The notes below the pieces were generated by a model. It had not been told where the DNA came from and searched no databases. It was given only the letters and a program-made list of their open reading frames with translations. A stretch of DNA of 64,000 nt from Saxidomus purpurata. Lineage: Eukaryota; Mollusca; Bivalvia; Venerida; Veneridae. Within the stretch, counting starts at the first letter, position 1; every line of letters begins with the position of its first letter. Where the stretch lies: positions 2,170,649 to 2,234,648 of the forward strand of contig JAFMSR010000019.1 in assembly GCA_022818135.1 (NCBI GenBank), read 5' to 3'. The position numbers were made by a program, and so were the translations under genes. This document shows positions 36,885 through 47,986 of the stretch, piece by piece.

Positions 36885-37405
36885 TTCATATCCTGTACTT
36901 TTTGGCAGAATGAAATGCACGTATTATTAGATGTTATATGATAATTAATATAGACGTAAAATGTTATGAATTTCCCAACGGAATATTTTTAAAGGAAAAT
37001 ATTGGAAAAAAATGAGGAACTTTGACAAGACTGCATATTGTGAATATAGGTGAACTTAAACGTATGTATACTATTATGTATCAGGATATTTATTTACATT
37101 ATATCTCGTCCCTTGATAACATATCGTTTTAAACTCGTCAATGTTGCTGAATGGTCCTATATTTACATCGCATTGTAACATAAACAAATTTCTAGCATAT
37201 TCTTTTGGTTGCCTGTTTTTGATTCTTTTTTTGCTGTGGAACAGTTTGGAATACAGAGGTACATGTACATTTTGTTTAAAGAGTATGGTATTCGACTTCA
37301 AGTTATTGTAATTTATATTTTAAATGTAAGCATTTTTAGAAAAACACTCTTTCAACATCATTATAATAGTTTCAATAATAAGTATATAATATTAAAATGA
37401 AAAAG
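36885..37405 (-). pseudogene. Inverted copy of the 5.1-5.64 kb segment with a 75-codon open frame
   Basis: Reverse complement of this stretch aligns with about 5110-5640. The frame 37301-37074 reads ...VPLYSKLFHSKKRIKNRQ... to GPFSNIDEFKTICYQG and a stop; the last ~30 codons match the other copy in frame. Upstream of the TTG/ATG-like start an in-frame stop follows, so this is an exon or fragment, not a whole gene. The family is unknown. Confidence 0.4.
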
Positions 37406-38680
37406 ACTTTTGTTATTACAGATATCAACGTTAAGTTAGACTGGTGTTCATTAAAACGGAAATATTTCGTGTAAACATTGACAGGTAAACAAAGCTATTG
37501 AATCAAACCAGGTAATAATTTACTGAAATAGTTGTTTGTTTTTACGCTTCTGTATTAATTCTCTGTTTCTTTCACATGAATCGGATAATTTCCCTTTTTA
37601 TATGTGTAATGACTTTTAGATAAAACAACAAACACATTTGTTTTGACACAGTCATTATCTGCAAATTCAATAATAACAACAAACGATATTGCATGTCTTC
37701 AGAACTTCTGAATAATTAATTAGATTAATGCTTGTACATGTTGAAACGAACTTTGTTTGCCACGGCTAAACTGATTTTACTTAGCAATGTTTTGCCTTAG
37801 CAAAGGGAAGCACTTAAATGGAAAATCAACTTTGGAAAAAAGGCAGCATTAAGGCGGTTGATAGGGTTTTCTTTTGAAAAACATTTTTAAGTCAGTATTA
37901 GATATAAATATAAGTAAAGTAGGTACTATTGAAAATGATCTGTCTCTTAACTCGTAACTCTGCAATTATGTCATGTCAAAACCTGTTTTAGCTCTGGTTA
38001 TATATATCCCGAAAATAAATAAACAGCTGTAATCATAGTCGTCGTATTGACATGTTTTTAACACCATTTTAACATAAGCACATTTTTGTTTTCTGCTGAA
38101 TTTGCCTCAGACTGGACTGTCGAAAATAACCAGTGGACTCTTTAAGTAAGTTTGTCACGTATATTTTATATTTAATTGATGTACTGAATGTCTTACAATA
38201 TGTTTAATATAATTGTATTCTTACAAACCTTTGCCTGCACCCATGGTCAAAACAAGCAAAATCACCAACAACATCTGGGTTGGATTGCAATAATGGCTGT
38301 ATACATATTTCCACTCGCGTTTTCAATGAGAATGTAGCTATCTTAAACTCGTTGTCATATGTTCAAATTTATTTGTAGATATGCAAATGTTGAAACTTTG
38401 CTTTCTAAAAAGTTAACACATCCAATTTAAAGATCTAATCTGTTTGTTAGTGAAGACGTCCTGATACCGTTTTTACGGGCCAAAAATAAGACAGGTTAAG
38501 AGTTTTATAGACTGATAACGGATCAGGTTGTTTTTGATTAGCTCACTAAACTTGCCTGTTTAAACTTGAATAAAAGATACTCTTTTTGAGTGGGTTTTTT
38601 TTTGACTATGTTGATAGTCACCACTGGTTACACCGAAAATAAACACTATTATTATAAATCACCGGAGTACATAAGCTACT
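37406..38680. other. No gene recognised; probably part of an inverted segment
   Basis: AT-rich. If about 36890-38680 is flipped, the 5' flank of FReD unit 2 regains the order seen in unit 1. No exon is evident. Confidence 0.35.
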
Positions 38681-38791
38681 TAGTTTGGCAATGTCGACAT
38701 TTATACGATAATAGCCGTAGTGTACATTTTTAAGTTATTTAAGTTATTTAGCCTCCGTTGATTAAATGTTTTGCATTTTAAGTCAAGGTTT

Positions 38792-39312
38792 TAGAGTTGG
38801 ACGCTTTGCTTCCCTCTTTGATTGTGTCTGACGGAAGAGGGGGAGGACTCTGTGATGGGCGGTTTTTAAATCCCACTGGGACGAAACTGTTTTGATTTCT
38901 GTCCTCTGGCCTTTTTCGTCGGGCCCTTAAGGGTGTTTCTCTTGGTGCTCTGCCTTCTGCAAAGGCATTGAGTACATACGTTTTTTGGTTCTCAAGGTTT
39001 GCTTTTCATATATTTATACACGAGCATATTTTTGTGTTTTACCTACCATGCCTTTTGTTTCCATTGCGTGTGTTAGAGATTCACCTAGCAGGGATTACGT
39101 TTATTTACACTGTCCTGTGACTTTGGAACATGGTGAGGGTAAGAGTGAGGTTGGGTGCGCACCATAAACCGGTTTAAGCTCCCCAGTGGTGTTTTTGCCA
39201 CTGACCGTTCCAAGGCGGTGCCCCACTGTGTTCCTTTAATTGTTCGTTTTGTCCTCGTGTGTTTGCTTTGTATGCTAGTGTGTGTTGGTAGTGTATGTGT
39301 GTGTGTGTACAT

Positions 39313-39360
<48 letters not shown>

Positions 39361-39452
39361 TGTGCACTTCTGGGTGCTGTGGGGCTCGTTTTGGGGAGGC
39401 TGCGTTTTTGGTACGTGGCATTCCCTGTTTGATATTATTTTTGTTTTTATTT
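38792..39452 (+). mobile_element. ~660-bp dispersed repeat inserted in the FReD unit 2 flank
   Basis: The flanks 38685-38790 and 39456 onward are contiguous in the paralogous unit (5665-5785), giving a clean empty site near 5776. The insert is more G+C-rich than its surroundings, contains a (TG)n run, and ends in a T-rich tail. Its last ~100 bp recurs at 16370-16470. This is consistent with a retroposon-like family, but no ORF, tRNA-like head or clear target duplication was found. Confidence 0.7.
39281..39360. repeat. (TG)n microsatellite
   Basis: An almost pure TG run of about 65 bp with one interruption (tacatgat), internal to the 660-bp dispersed repeat. Long open frames on both strands here are artefacts of it. 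Confidence 0.95.
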
Positions 39453-39673
39453 TGGTGGCTAGTGTGATTTATTCCAATTAAAGATAACACGCCAACAGTT
39501 GTCTACGCAGATTTAAAACGCCAAACAGTATGACAAATTGAAAAGATAAAATCTTTTACTTCATCCAATTGTATCACGTGAATTCACATACATAATGACT
39601 AGGTATGCTCAAACTTTAACGACATTTATTTTAATCAATTAATAACGTTTTCTTATACTTTTCAGCTGTAGTT

Positions 39674-42613
39674 ATGACGTATCCGTCAGTCATCATCTTT
39701 ACAGTTTTCCTGTTTCCTGCCATCCATTACGGTAATATTAGTTAATTTTAATAACAAGTGATATGAAAAAAGGTTGTCAATGAGGTTGTCAATGATAATA
39801 TATTCTAAGTGTACATCTAAAGGAACCTATCAAAATGTTTAAAACTGAGATAAATATGCCTGAACTGGATACTATCTTCTTACTTACACAGTGTACCAAA
39901 CAGAAAAGAAAACAATAATTGTAACAATTCGTGTAACAAAATTTAATAAAGCATCGAATCTGTTAGAAAGAAACCAGCATACGTATTCATATAATACAGC
40001 TATATGATCACAATTTTGCAAATTATCCCTGTATATACAGACATATTTGCCCCAACTGGCAGTCAGAAGACATGATTATAAAATTCTAGGTATAAATTAA
40101 TTAAGCTGTTTGTGGGCCTCGGTAGCTCAGTGGTTAGGGCGTTAGCCTCCGGAACATGAGGTCCCGGGTTCGAATCCCAGCCGGAGTACGAGGTGTGTCC
40201 TTGGGCAAAGACACTGAAACCACACGTGCCTCAGTCTACCAAGCTGTAAATGGGAAGCAGCGATGAAAAACTCGCTGCCTCTCTCTCGCGAATGTGATGA
40301 CATCTGGAATGAGTGTTCGAGACCGTTTAAATAAGCTACCAAGCTTTCTTCGTAATATAACTAAAATAAATTCGTATAAACTAATTAATTAAGCTTACGG
40401 TGATGAAACAAAATGCAGTTGTAACAATTATGTGTTTTTTTTAAGCTGGAGGACTTTTAACGGACTGCTATGATATTTACAAAAACGGAAGAAGGGATGA
40501 CGGTGTTTATACAGTTGTCAGTTGGCAAACTCATCGCCAGATAAAAGTATATTGTGACATGTTTACTGATGGAGGTGGCTGGACAGTAAGTCAACTTAGC
40601 AATTCTGCTACACATTTTGAAAGAAAATCCAAACGTCTTCTAAGTTGGAGCCGTAAACTTGTCACGTTGTCCATCCATCTGTGTGTACGTTAAAGCATAT
40701 ATACATCCAGAACCATATCTACAAAACCATTCGATTGAATTTCTAAAAATACTGAAAATGTTCAACATTAACAAATGATTTAGTGGTCAACAACACATTA
40801 AAAGTTCGAATTACTAAAACGATGAAACAAAAGATTAAAATCTTTGACAATGTGTTTAAGTCTTAAGATAACTTCTATGTAATTAAACAAACATACATTC
40901 AATTTCATGAAGTATGTTCATTTGTCAATCAGTTTGTGCATCCTTAGCTGATTTTACAAACGATACGTTATTTATTTCCAAAAAGTACATGAATAAGTAA
41001 ATAAACATCACAATACGGCGAGATCTGTTCAAACAGGTCCATATGTCAAAGATTTACAACAACACATTAGCTTTTTCTGATACAGGTGTTTCAGCAACGT
41101 TTCAATGGATCAGTGGATTTCTTTAGAAACTTTTCTGAATATGAACACGGATTCGGCAATTTGAGTGCAGACTTTTGGCTAGGTATGCATTCTTTTTCTC
41201 TAGAGTTAACGATTATTATTAGTACTATAGCGTGACTTTTCTAATTATTTTCCCGTATCTATCGTCCTTTATTGTATTGTGTCAGAGTGTTATGTTGAGA
41301 AAAACTAAAATTTGATAAAAATCATCACGTACGTTTATGTCAATGCACATCTTATTTCTGTATGTTTTAACAGTCTACATTTGTGCATTTGTATTGTCTC
41401 AATTCAGTTCTTTTAAACCAAGCTCAACTAAAATAATTTTGACCAAATGTTTACAGGCCTAGATTACATACAGGAATTAGCTAGTCAAGGAGAAACGAAG
41501 CTATATATAGAACTAGTAGATGCCGGTGGCACCAAAGCTTATGAAAAAATTAAAAGCTTTTATCTTTCAAACGGCCCAGACTACACCCTACATCTGGGAC
41601 CAACTATGGAATATTTAAGAAGTAAGAGTATTGTAACTTATTTTTCAGTCTAAATAAATGCATAACAACCAATCGCTTTTAACTGTGTTTGCACTCTTTA
41701 TATCACACGATATAGTCATCTCTCTATGTATAAATATGTCCAAACAGTCAAAAGATTGATCTATAGACGTGCATGTATTTTAAATATATTTTTAAATGCA
41801 AACCTTAGATTCAACAATACGAAATGTAGCGGGTAATAGTATTTATCTAAAACAATCGTCACGAATAGCATTTGAACATAGAGTATTGTGTTCGACAAGT
41901 CGACGCTCTACAACATCGTCAGTTATGTTAGATATAGCTCGAAGCCAAGGAGGTACAATTGCTGTAATATGTCTTTACTACATACAACCCTCTTTATTAG
42001 AATTCGTCTTCGAATTCCTAAAGTTTGAATATGTTGCATTGTTTCTAATGTCATTTGTGCTATTTCAACCAAGTTATAGGTATTGTTTTTCATATTTAAC
42101 ATAATTTAAAAGTCGTATGTTCTACAAAATGACAACGCTTATTTACTTGAAACTATTTTCTGAAGACTCTGTAGTAGAAGTCCAAGTCACTGTTTATTAG
42201 TCAAGAAACAGACACAATGTCTTATTTGTGAATCTAGAAAATGAGTATGTTATACATAACTATAACTTGTGTTGATGTACCTCTCTTGCTTAAGAGCTTA
42301 AACTTATCTCATACAATATTGTTTACAATAAGTTTCGAGCAGTAATCGATTCGGTCCATATCACAACGGTAGCAAGTTCTCCACTTACGACCACGATGCA
42401 GATTCTTCCAGTGGCAATTGTGCTGTAAAATTCCATGGCGCCTGGTGGTATAACAATTGCTATACAGCGAATCTAAATGGAGAGTACATTACACCTGGGA
42501 GAGAAGATGATAAGGCGATGCTTTATGTCAGTTTCCATCCTTTTAGTTCCTTAAAATCCAGTAGGATGATGGAAAGAAGAGGGATATATGATTCAGACAT
42601 GGTTCAGACATGA
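39674..42613 (+). CDS. Secreted fibrinogen-related domain (FReD) lectin, intact
   Basis: Exons: 39674-39731, 40446-40585, 41086-41182, 41457-41621 and 42333-42613 (TGA), 741 nt in total, 246 residues. Exon 1 encodes a signal peptide (MTYPSVIIFTVFLFPAIHY). Exon 2 opens the FReD: TDCYDIYKNGRRDDG, VYCDMFTDGGGWT. Exon 3 carries VFQQRFNGSVDFFRNF and DFWLG, exon 4 DYIQELASQGETKLYIEL. Exon 5 has the calcium site DHDADSSSGNCA and the pocket GAWWYNNCYTANLNGEY. The four FReD cysteines are present. Such proteins (ficolin/FREP-like) bind acetylated or other surface sugars in innate immunity. Odd points: the exon 4/5 junction uses a weak AATAAG| acceptor, and the usual GNAGDSL stretch is replaced by GPTMEYLR plus SSSNRFGP, so the boundary there is uncertain. 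No collagen or coiled coil precedes the domain. Confidence 0.88.
40095..40395 (+). mobile_element. tRNA-derived SINE with 13-bp target-site duplications
   Basis: The body (40108-40382) starts with a tRNA-like head: A box GGTAGCTCAGTGG near 40121 and B box GGTTCGAATCC at 40168-40178. It is followed by a conserved-looking middle 'ccttgggcaaagacactgaa'. It is flanked by perfect AATTAATTAAGCT repeats (40095-40107 and 40383-40395). The paralogous intron at about 6370 has the empty site. The minus-strand open frame 40142-40342 is not a gene. Confidence 0.9.
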
Positions 42614-42949
42614 TATCAAGACTTATTTCAGAATGATACTTAGAGCTGATTCAGATGGTATACCAAACCATGGTTTAGATATGATATGAATACAGTGTGA
42701 CTTCAGATGAACTTGCTTGTTAGTCATTTAATTACTATTTCAGAATTATACTCAGATAAGATTTAAAATATATAATAAGACATACATGAGACTTGGACAA
42801 GGTGCAGCTTACACGGTATTCAGAGTTAAATATAGTTATGACAACATGAACATTACTAGTAGTTAAACATTAAAATGCGTTTTATTTGTTGTTCTATATT
42901 ATCATACATGAAATACGTTTGTGTAGAATGTTTGTCTTTTTGGTGTTGT

Positions 42950-43460
42950 TGTTGATCATTACCCTACCCATTCGAAAGATATGTCTGACCAAGTGGCCTA
43001 GTTTCAAATTCGAGGTACCCTTGTATAACTTTCAGATCGATGTCCATCACTATAATGATCAAAATGTAGCCTTTAGAGTGTTTGCAATATGTTTCAAGTG
43101 ATTTGACTCGGTGACGTAGTTTGCGTCCTAACCTGACTGTCATGATATTTCTGTTTGAAAAACATTCTAACCAATGTTCATAACGCTAAGGATCAAAATG
43201 TAGCATTGAATATTTTCGTTAGTTTTTTCTATATTTTGACTTAGTGAACTAGTTTTTAATGTGGAATTACACATATTTGAACGCCTATCGATGTTATCAA
43301 CACATTCCTTTTGACCAAGCTTCATTTAGAATCCATTGAAACTGCGACCTTTACTGTGTTCGCAGGATTGTTCTAGGATTTGATGTAGTGGCCTATTATG
43401 GGTCAAGATGACTAACTATTCGAATGAATCCTAGATTCCATCAACATTGTTGTCTAAGGT
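42950..43460. repeat. Diverged ~160-bp tandem repeat array
   Basis: Units recur with 'ttgacttagtgaactagttttt', 'gatcaaaatgtagc' and 'ttgaccaagcttcat'-like phrases. It resembles, in the opposite sense, the array at 20520-21165. The open frame 42886-43101 overlaps it. Confidence 0.5.
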
Positions 43461-44259
43461 GATCGCTGGCGCCACGTCGATCAAGTGGACGGTCGACGTA
43501 CGCAGAACAGGATTAAACCGTAAGCTAAAAAGTATATTTTCCATGACTTTCAGTTGGTCTTGTATTTAGATGTTTTTGTTATTTTATACATTTAGCGGAT
43601 AACTAAGTTTTTTAATATTATCACATTAAAAAAGAACAACTGACATCAACATTGTCCATATAAGATCTTTAAACTATTATCACTCTAAATGTCTTTGAAT
43701 TTTGCGCAATATAATTAAACAATTGTCACCAGCATCGTCGAGATTAATCTTAAACTATTACATGTATTACGAGTTTAAATATATTTAGCTGTTTCCAGAA
43801 GGTCAGGTACTGGTCCTGGTAAACTGTCTACCTGAACTTACACAATACAGATATTGAAGTGTACGTGTAACTTTACATATCAATGTTCATGCACAATTCG
43901 ACGGAGCCATTTGTAAACTTACCACTGAACGACAGTATCTCTTAAACATGTTAGCATATTCTTCATTTATGCAAAATTTTCGTCACCAGTGCAAACAACA
44001 TAACTGTATTTTTTCTTAAACAGTTGTATTGTTCCAGTGTTTTATTTAATGTGTTAATCATTTTCTTTCATATCTAAATCTATATCAAAAATTGTTTAAT
44101 ATTACATTGTATAAACTTCACGGATTTAGGGATACAAAGTTCTGTCCTCACGATTTTCTACATGATTTGTTTGTTTCTTACCTACTAAGTAAGATTAAAA
44201 GTTAAGGTTAAACATACTATTATTGCCTAATGTGAGCTTCCGTATTCACGACTTATATT

Positions 44260-44580
44260 TGCATGTGTCAAATGGTACTACGAAGGGCATTATGGGACTA
44301 AATTCGATAGCGTTCATATTTTTCATAATTGACTCGAGCGCTTTTCTCAGTTATTCGGCCAATTTCTTCTCGTGCTGGGTAAATGGTTCTAGAAAAGGGC
44401 ATCTACTTAAGAATGAAACGGACAACCGCCATAATTCTGTGCTGTTTTTCTCAGTTATTCGGCCAATTTCTTCTGGTGCTAGTCAAATGGTACTTGAAAA
44501 GGGCATCTACTTGAGAATGAAACGGACAACCGTCATAAGTGTGTGCTGTTTTCTCAGTTATTCCTCTGGTGCTGGTCAAA
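44260..44580. repeat. Tandem repeat, period about 104 bp, three copies
   Basis: Units contain 'tcaaatggtact...agggcat', 'gaatgaaacggacaaccg' and 'ttttctcagttattcggcca'. Copy starts are near 44267, 44380 and 44484. The 127-codon open frame at 44223-44606 is created by this repeat. Confidence 0.8.
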
Positions 44581-46311
44581 ACTACAATTCCATTAAATTA
44601 ATCTAAATGCATTTCTGTTATCTATGTTATGGTTCATAATAGATACATTTTTTTTATAATTTGCATTTATACAATTCAGATTGCATCAATAGTACACGGT
44701 AAACAAAGAATCGCACGGAAGTTTAACTCCAGATGATACTATAGTCAGTATCACTGATTACATACACTAAATGTACATGTAGGATAAAGTCACGATGAAA
44801 AAAATATCGCTTACGTCTTCACAAGATGAATAGATGGCCGATAAGTGTACCATTTATATATGTTAGTTTAGTAATAAAATCCAAAAACAAATTCAATATC
44901 AAACTAAAGCTATAAAATGGTACTCATTTGATGTAATAAAATAAACAATGCCGAAGACACTGCTGTGAAAATACAATGTACATTGTACATTACATTTTGT
45001 ACTCACAAGTAAATATTGAGTTTATATGTATTTTTATATGAAACCATTTACATGTTAACAGGATTCGAAACTAGCGCGACCAAAAAGTATGAAAACGATA
45101 AATATATATCAAAGTACGTGTAATTTGATTTTGTAGTTTGACGATCATACTTAATCTCTTTGTTTTTCCCTATCCTAATATTTCTTTTTTCAAGCTAAAT
45201 CAGTGACGTTCAAGTGTAGATGCGACATAACCGTATATGCTTATTGGTTTCTTGTTTAAATTGTATGTATTTAAAGATTTTGGTGAAGATTTAAGAAAAA
45301 CGCGGTTTATCGTACTGTTAGGAAATAGCGTACTTTAGAACGAATCATCAAATAAAAACAATTTTCAGTATAAACTCCTGTATAAAATTTTTGTATCTTT
45401 TAAACCTGTACTCTACTAAATTATAAAGCGTTATAGACGCTTTGAAATTTTAATATATTCATACAGTGTAACATTGTCGTCAAACAAAGATTCAGATTCT
45501 CTAAAATTCTCATGCATTATTTAACGAAGCTGTGGACTAGCAGCTTTAAAGAAAGTAAAGCAAGTACATCACTTACCAGTTTCTTCCTAAATTTTTTATA
45601 ATGGAATTTTCTGACTTCCAATTTTGCCAAGTCTAGTAAAACTTTCAATAGAAATCAGAATTTTATTCAAAAACCTAACAACTTAACGGAACGTAAATGT
45701 TTCGACTGGTTTATAATTTGATAGATCCTAGACACGAATGGGTTAAAGTCGAAAAGTATCCCCACTGTCAAAAGTAGTTTGAATCACAGTCTTGTCAATA
45801 ATTAACTAAAAGACCGGATACGTTTTCAAAAAAACAAGGTCCAGTTCGAATGACCAAAGTACACAAGTTGATGTGCTACAAAATGATGATAACGAAACAA
45901 GCTTAAGATTCTTTAATGAGTAACAAATCATCAATGTTTTATTAAGTTGATGCATTTTAAAATGTGCAATAGATAATTATATGTTGTGTCAGCAAAAATA
46001 AAAAGCAGTTTCCTTCTTTGTGTATGCAAAGTCACACAAAAGTACTAGAACTTGCAAATGGTGTACCTTTATCGTGATGTGATAGCAGATAGATTTTCTA
46101 GTGAATTGAAAATTCGTCTTAAATTACATTTAACTTTGTCAGAAGATTTTATTTGACGACTGGGAAAAGTATGAAAGTATGAAAATCACTAAAATCAAAT
46201 TACGAATATACTTAGTTTATTTTATGTGTAACGCACATGCTCGTTGTTAAACGTATATCAACTCCAGTAATGTGCGTTTGTGAAGTGAACATTGATGCCA
46301 CATTTCCTATG

Positions 46312-46319
46312 TGACGTCA
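46312..46319. promoter_or_regulatory. CRE-like TGACGTCA, copy 2
   Basis: Same site as 26745-26752 in the paralogous flank. Function not shown. Confidence 0.25.
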
Positions 46320-46603
46320 GTTGCACTGGTCTCGCTCAGGAATCAAGTGTTTATGTCATATGTATTTGTGATAGTTTTGTGAATTAATACGTCTTTTCTC
46401 TTTATACGTGCTACATTGTAAATCAGATACAGTGCACTTAGGCTTTTTTGCAAAGAGTCATTTCGAACGCGTTTCACTTTAATGTATATTGTACTTTCAG
46501 TGCTTTGATTTGTATTTGTTTATCATTTTTTCTCCATATTTGTACAATAATTTGTTAAAAACTTGTTGCAGTAGCCTGATACAAACGTTAAAATAAATGT
46601 GCA

Positions 46604-46786
46604 ATGCGTACTCTTTTATTTTCAATTAACATTATATTAGCACACCTGAGTAAGAAGTGTCCAAAGGGAAACCACTGCAATAATCCCGTGATTGTCGCCC
46701 TTTCTAAACATTTGTATGTTCGTGAGCACCGGGAGCAGGGTATTTTGTTTGAGGAAAATAAGGACCTACACTATGCATATGATTGA
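46604..46786 (+). other. Paralogue-conserved cysteine-containing open stretch (copy 2)
   Basis: A 60-codon open frame starting MRTLLFSINIILA, hydrophobic like a leader, then HLSKKCPKGNHCNN. The part from HLSKK on aligns in frame with 27049 onward in copy 1; the leader-like part there has no ATG. No family is recognised, and it may be chance on top of a conserved flank. Confidence 0.3.
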
Positions 46787-46919
46787 TGATTGGTTGAAAA
46801 TAATTTGATGCATACTGGAATAGTTCTTTTGACTTATATAGGGTTTACGAATTATTCCCCTTGTGAGATATACTTCAAGGTCAACGAAAGATATACCAGT
46901 ATTTAGATGTGTGATTAGA

Positions 46920-47240
46920 TTCGTTTATATTTCTGCTACACAATTCGTATAGTTACCACTTTGTCAGTCCATCAGACGTCAGTCATCCCGTTTGTCCGTC
47001 AGGCGAGCTTGTCTGGATCATAATTCAAAAACAATAGCACAAACATATTTTGTTGATATTGTCAGATATTACGGAGAGAAAGTGCAGTGTACAAGAAACC
47101 ATGACTCTCGCATTCCTTCATATCTTAAATTACCTCCTATCCGTTTAACATTCTTGCCAGGAGTATAACTCCAAAATACTGAAGGTAATGTATTCAATGT
47201 AAAGGAAGTGCAATGCTCAAGGCAAATATTCGTATCAGCA
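46920..47240. repeat. Degenerate dispersed repeat ('gtccgtcaggcgagc' type)
   Basis: Contains 'gtcagtccatcagacgtcag', 'gtctggatcataattcaaa' and 'ggagtataactccaaaatac', phrases typical of bivalve degenerate repeats. It is absent from the corresponding place in copy 1. Confidence 0.45.
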
Positions 47241-47317
47241 TAATGCTATCGCCTGTTCACAAGATTGATTTTATATTTCTAAAATTATCTTTCTTTATCT
47301 GATCACCATCTGAAATT

Positions 47318-47650
47318 TAAGGTGGTGTGGTAGCCGAGTGGTTAACGCTCTGGACTACCAATCCGGAGGTCCCCGGTTCGATTCTCGGCCGGGGCACTGG
47401 ATATTTCAGAAACGCTTTTCAGTGTTTCCCACCTATCTGAGATGAACTGGTTAGAAACCCAGAGGTAGTCTCGCGTGTATCGGTGCTTTACGCCGGGCAC
47501 GTAGAAAAGAACCAAGGGGTCTATTCGTAAAAGAGCTAGGGTCTGGTACCCGGATTCCCTTGTATCTGCTTCTGTCTCTAAAATAAAGGACCACAATGGA
47601 AATAAGAGCTTGCTCTTTATTGTGTTATCCTTGGTACTTGGTACTGAAAA
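47318..47650 (+). mobile_element. tRNA-derived SINE, second family
   Basis: The head is tRNA-like: TGGTAGCCGAGTGG (A box, ~47328) and GGTTCGATTCT (B box, ~47375). A ~240-bp unrelated body follows, and the tail is built of 'ttggtact' repeats before an A-rich run. It differs from the SINE at 40095. No target duplication was clear. The minus-strand open frame 47342-47659 falls wholly within it and is not a gene. Confidence 0.75.
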
Positions 47651-47986
47651 AATACACAAAAATTATTTTTGTCCGGAGAGTATTTCATGAGTTATTTAAA
47701 GAATTGACTTAACATTTTCCAAATATAAAAACCGTAAGAACCTTCAGTATTTCAAGTCACCCCTTGGGTGTGGTCATATTTGGTATCAGGGATATACATG
47801 AACATTGAACACGTTTGATAAAGGACCACTTCACAGTTCATTCATTTAACTTCATCTCCGTTTAATCGAAAATCAATATTTCATCTTATCATATGCCATT
47901 GTATATTTATCAATACTAAGTACAGGAAAAAATTAGTGTAGCAAACAGTATATTTCTCAATAAAACAAAACTGTGAACAAGTGTGT

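Larger units (their letters stand above)
42614..45769. other. Intergenic between FReD and the MIB-like flank
   Basis: FReD unit homology ends about 42690. The rest holds a degenerate ~160-bp repeat array (42950-43460) and a ~104-bp tandem repeat (44260-44580). No gene recognised. Confidence 0.4.

Noticed and set aside
39155..39490. Long open frames on both strands rich in Val/Cys or Thr/His
   Set aside because: They translate the (TG)n microsatellite inside the 660-bp repeat.
40108..40190. tRNA gene
   Set aside because: The A and B boxes are good, but the sequence runs on into a SINE body with target duplications, and the cloverleaf end is not a clean acceptor stem. It is a retroposon head.
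44223..44606. 127-codon open frame on the plus strand
   Set aside because: It is generated by a three-copy 104-bp tandem repeat whose unit length is not a multiple of three in all copies. No domain.
47320..47395. tRNA gene (Ser/Gly-like)
   Set aside because: The tRNA-like part is fused to a ~240-bp SINE body and repeat tail, so it is not an independent tRNA gene.
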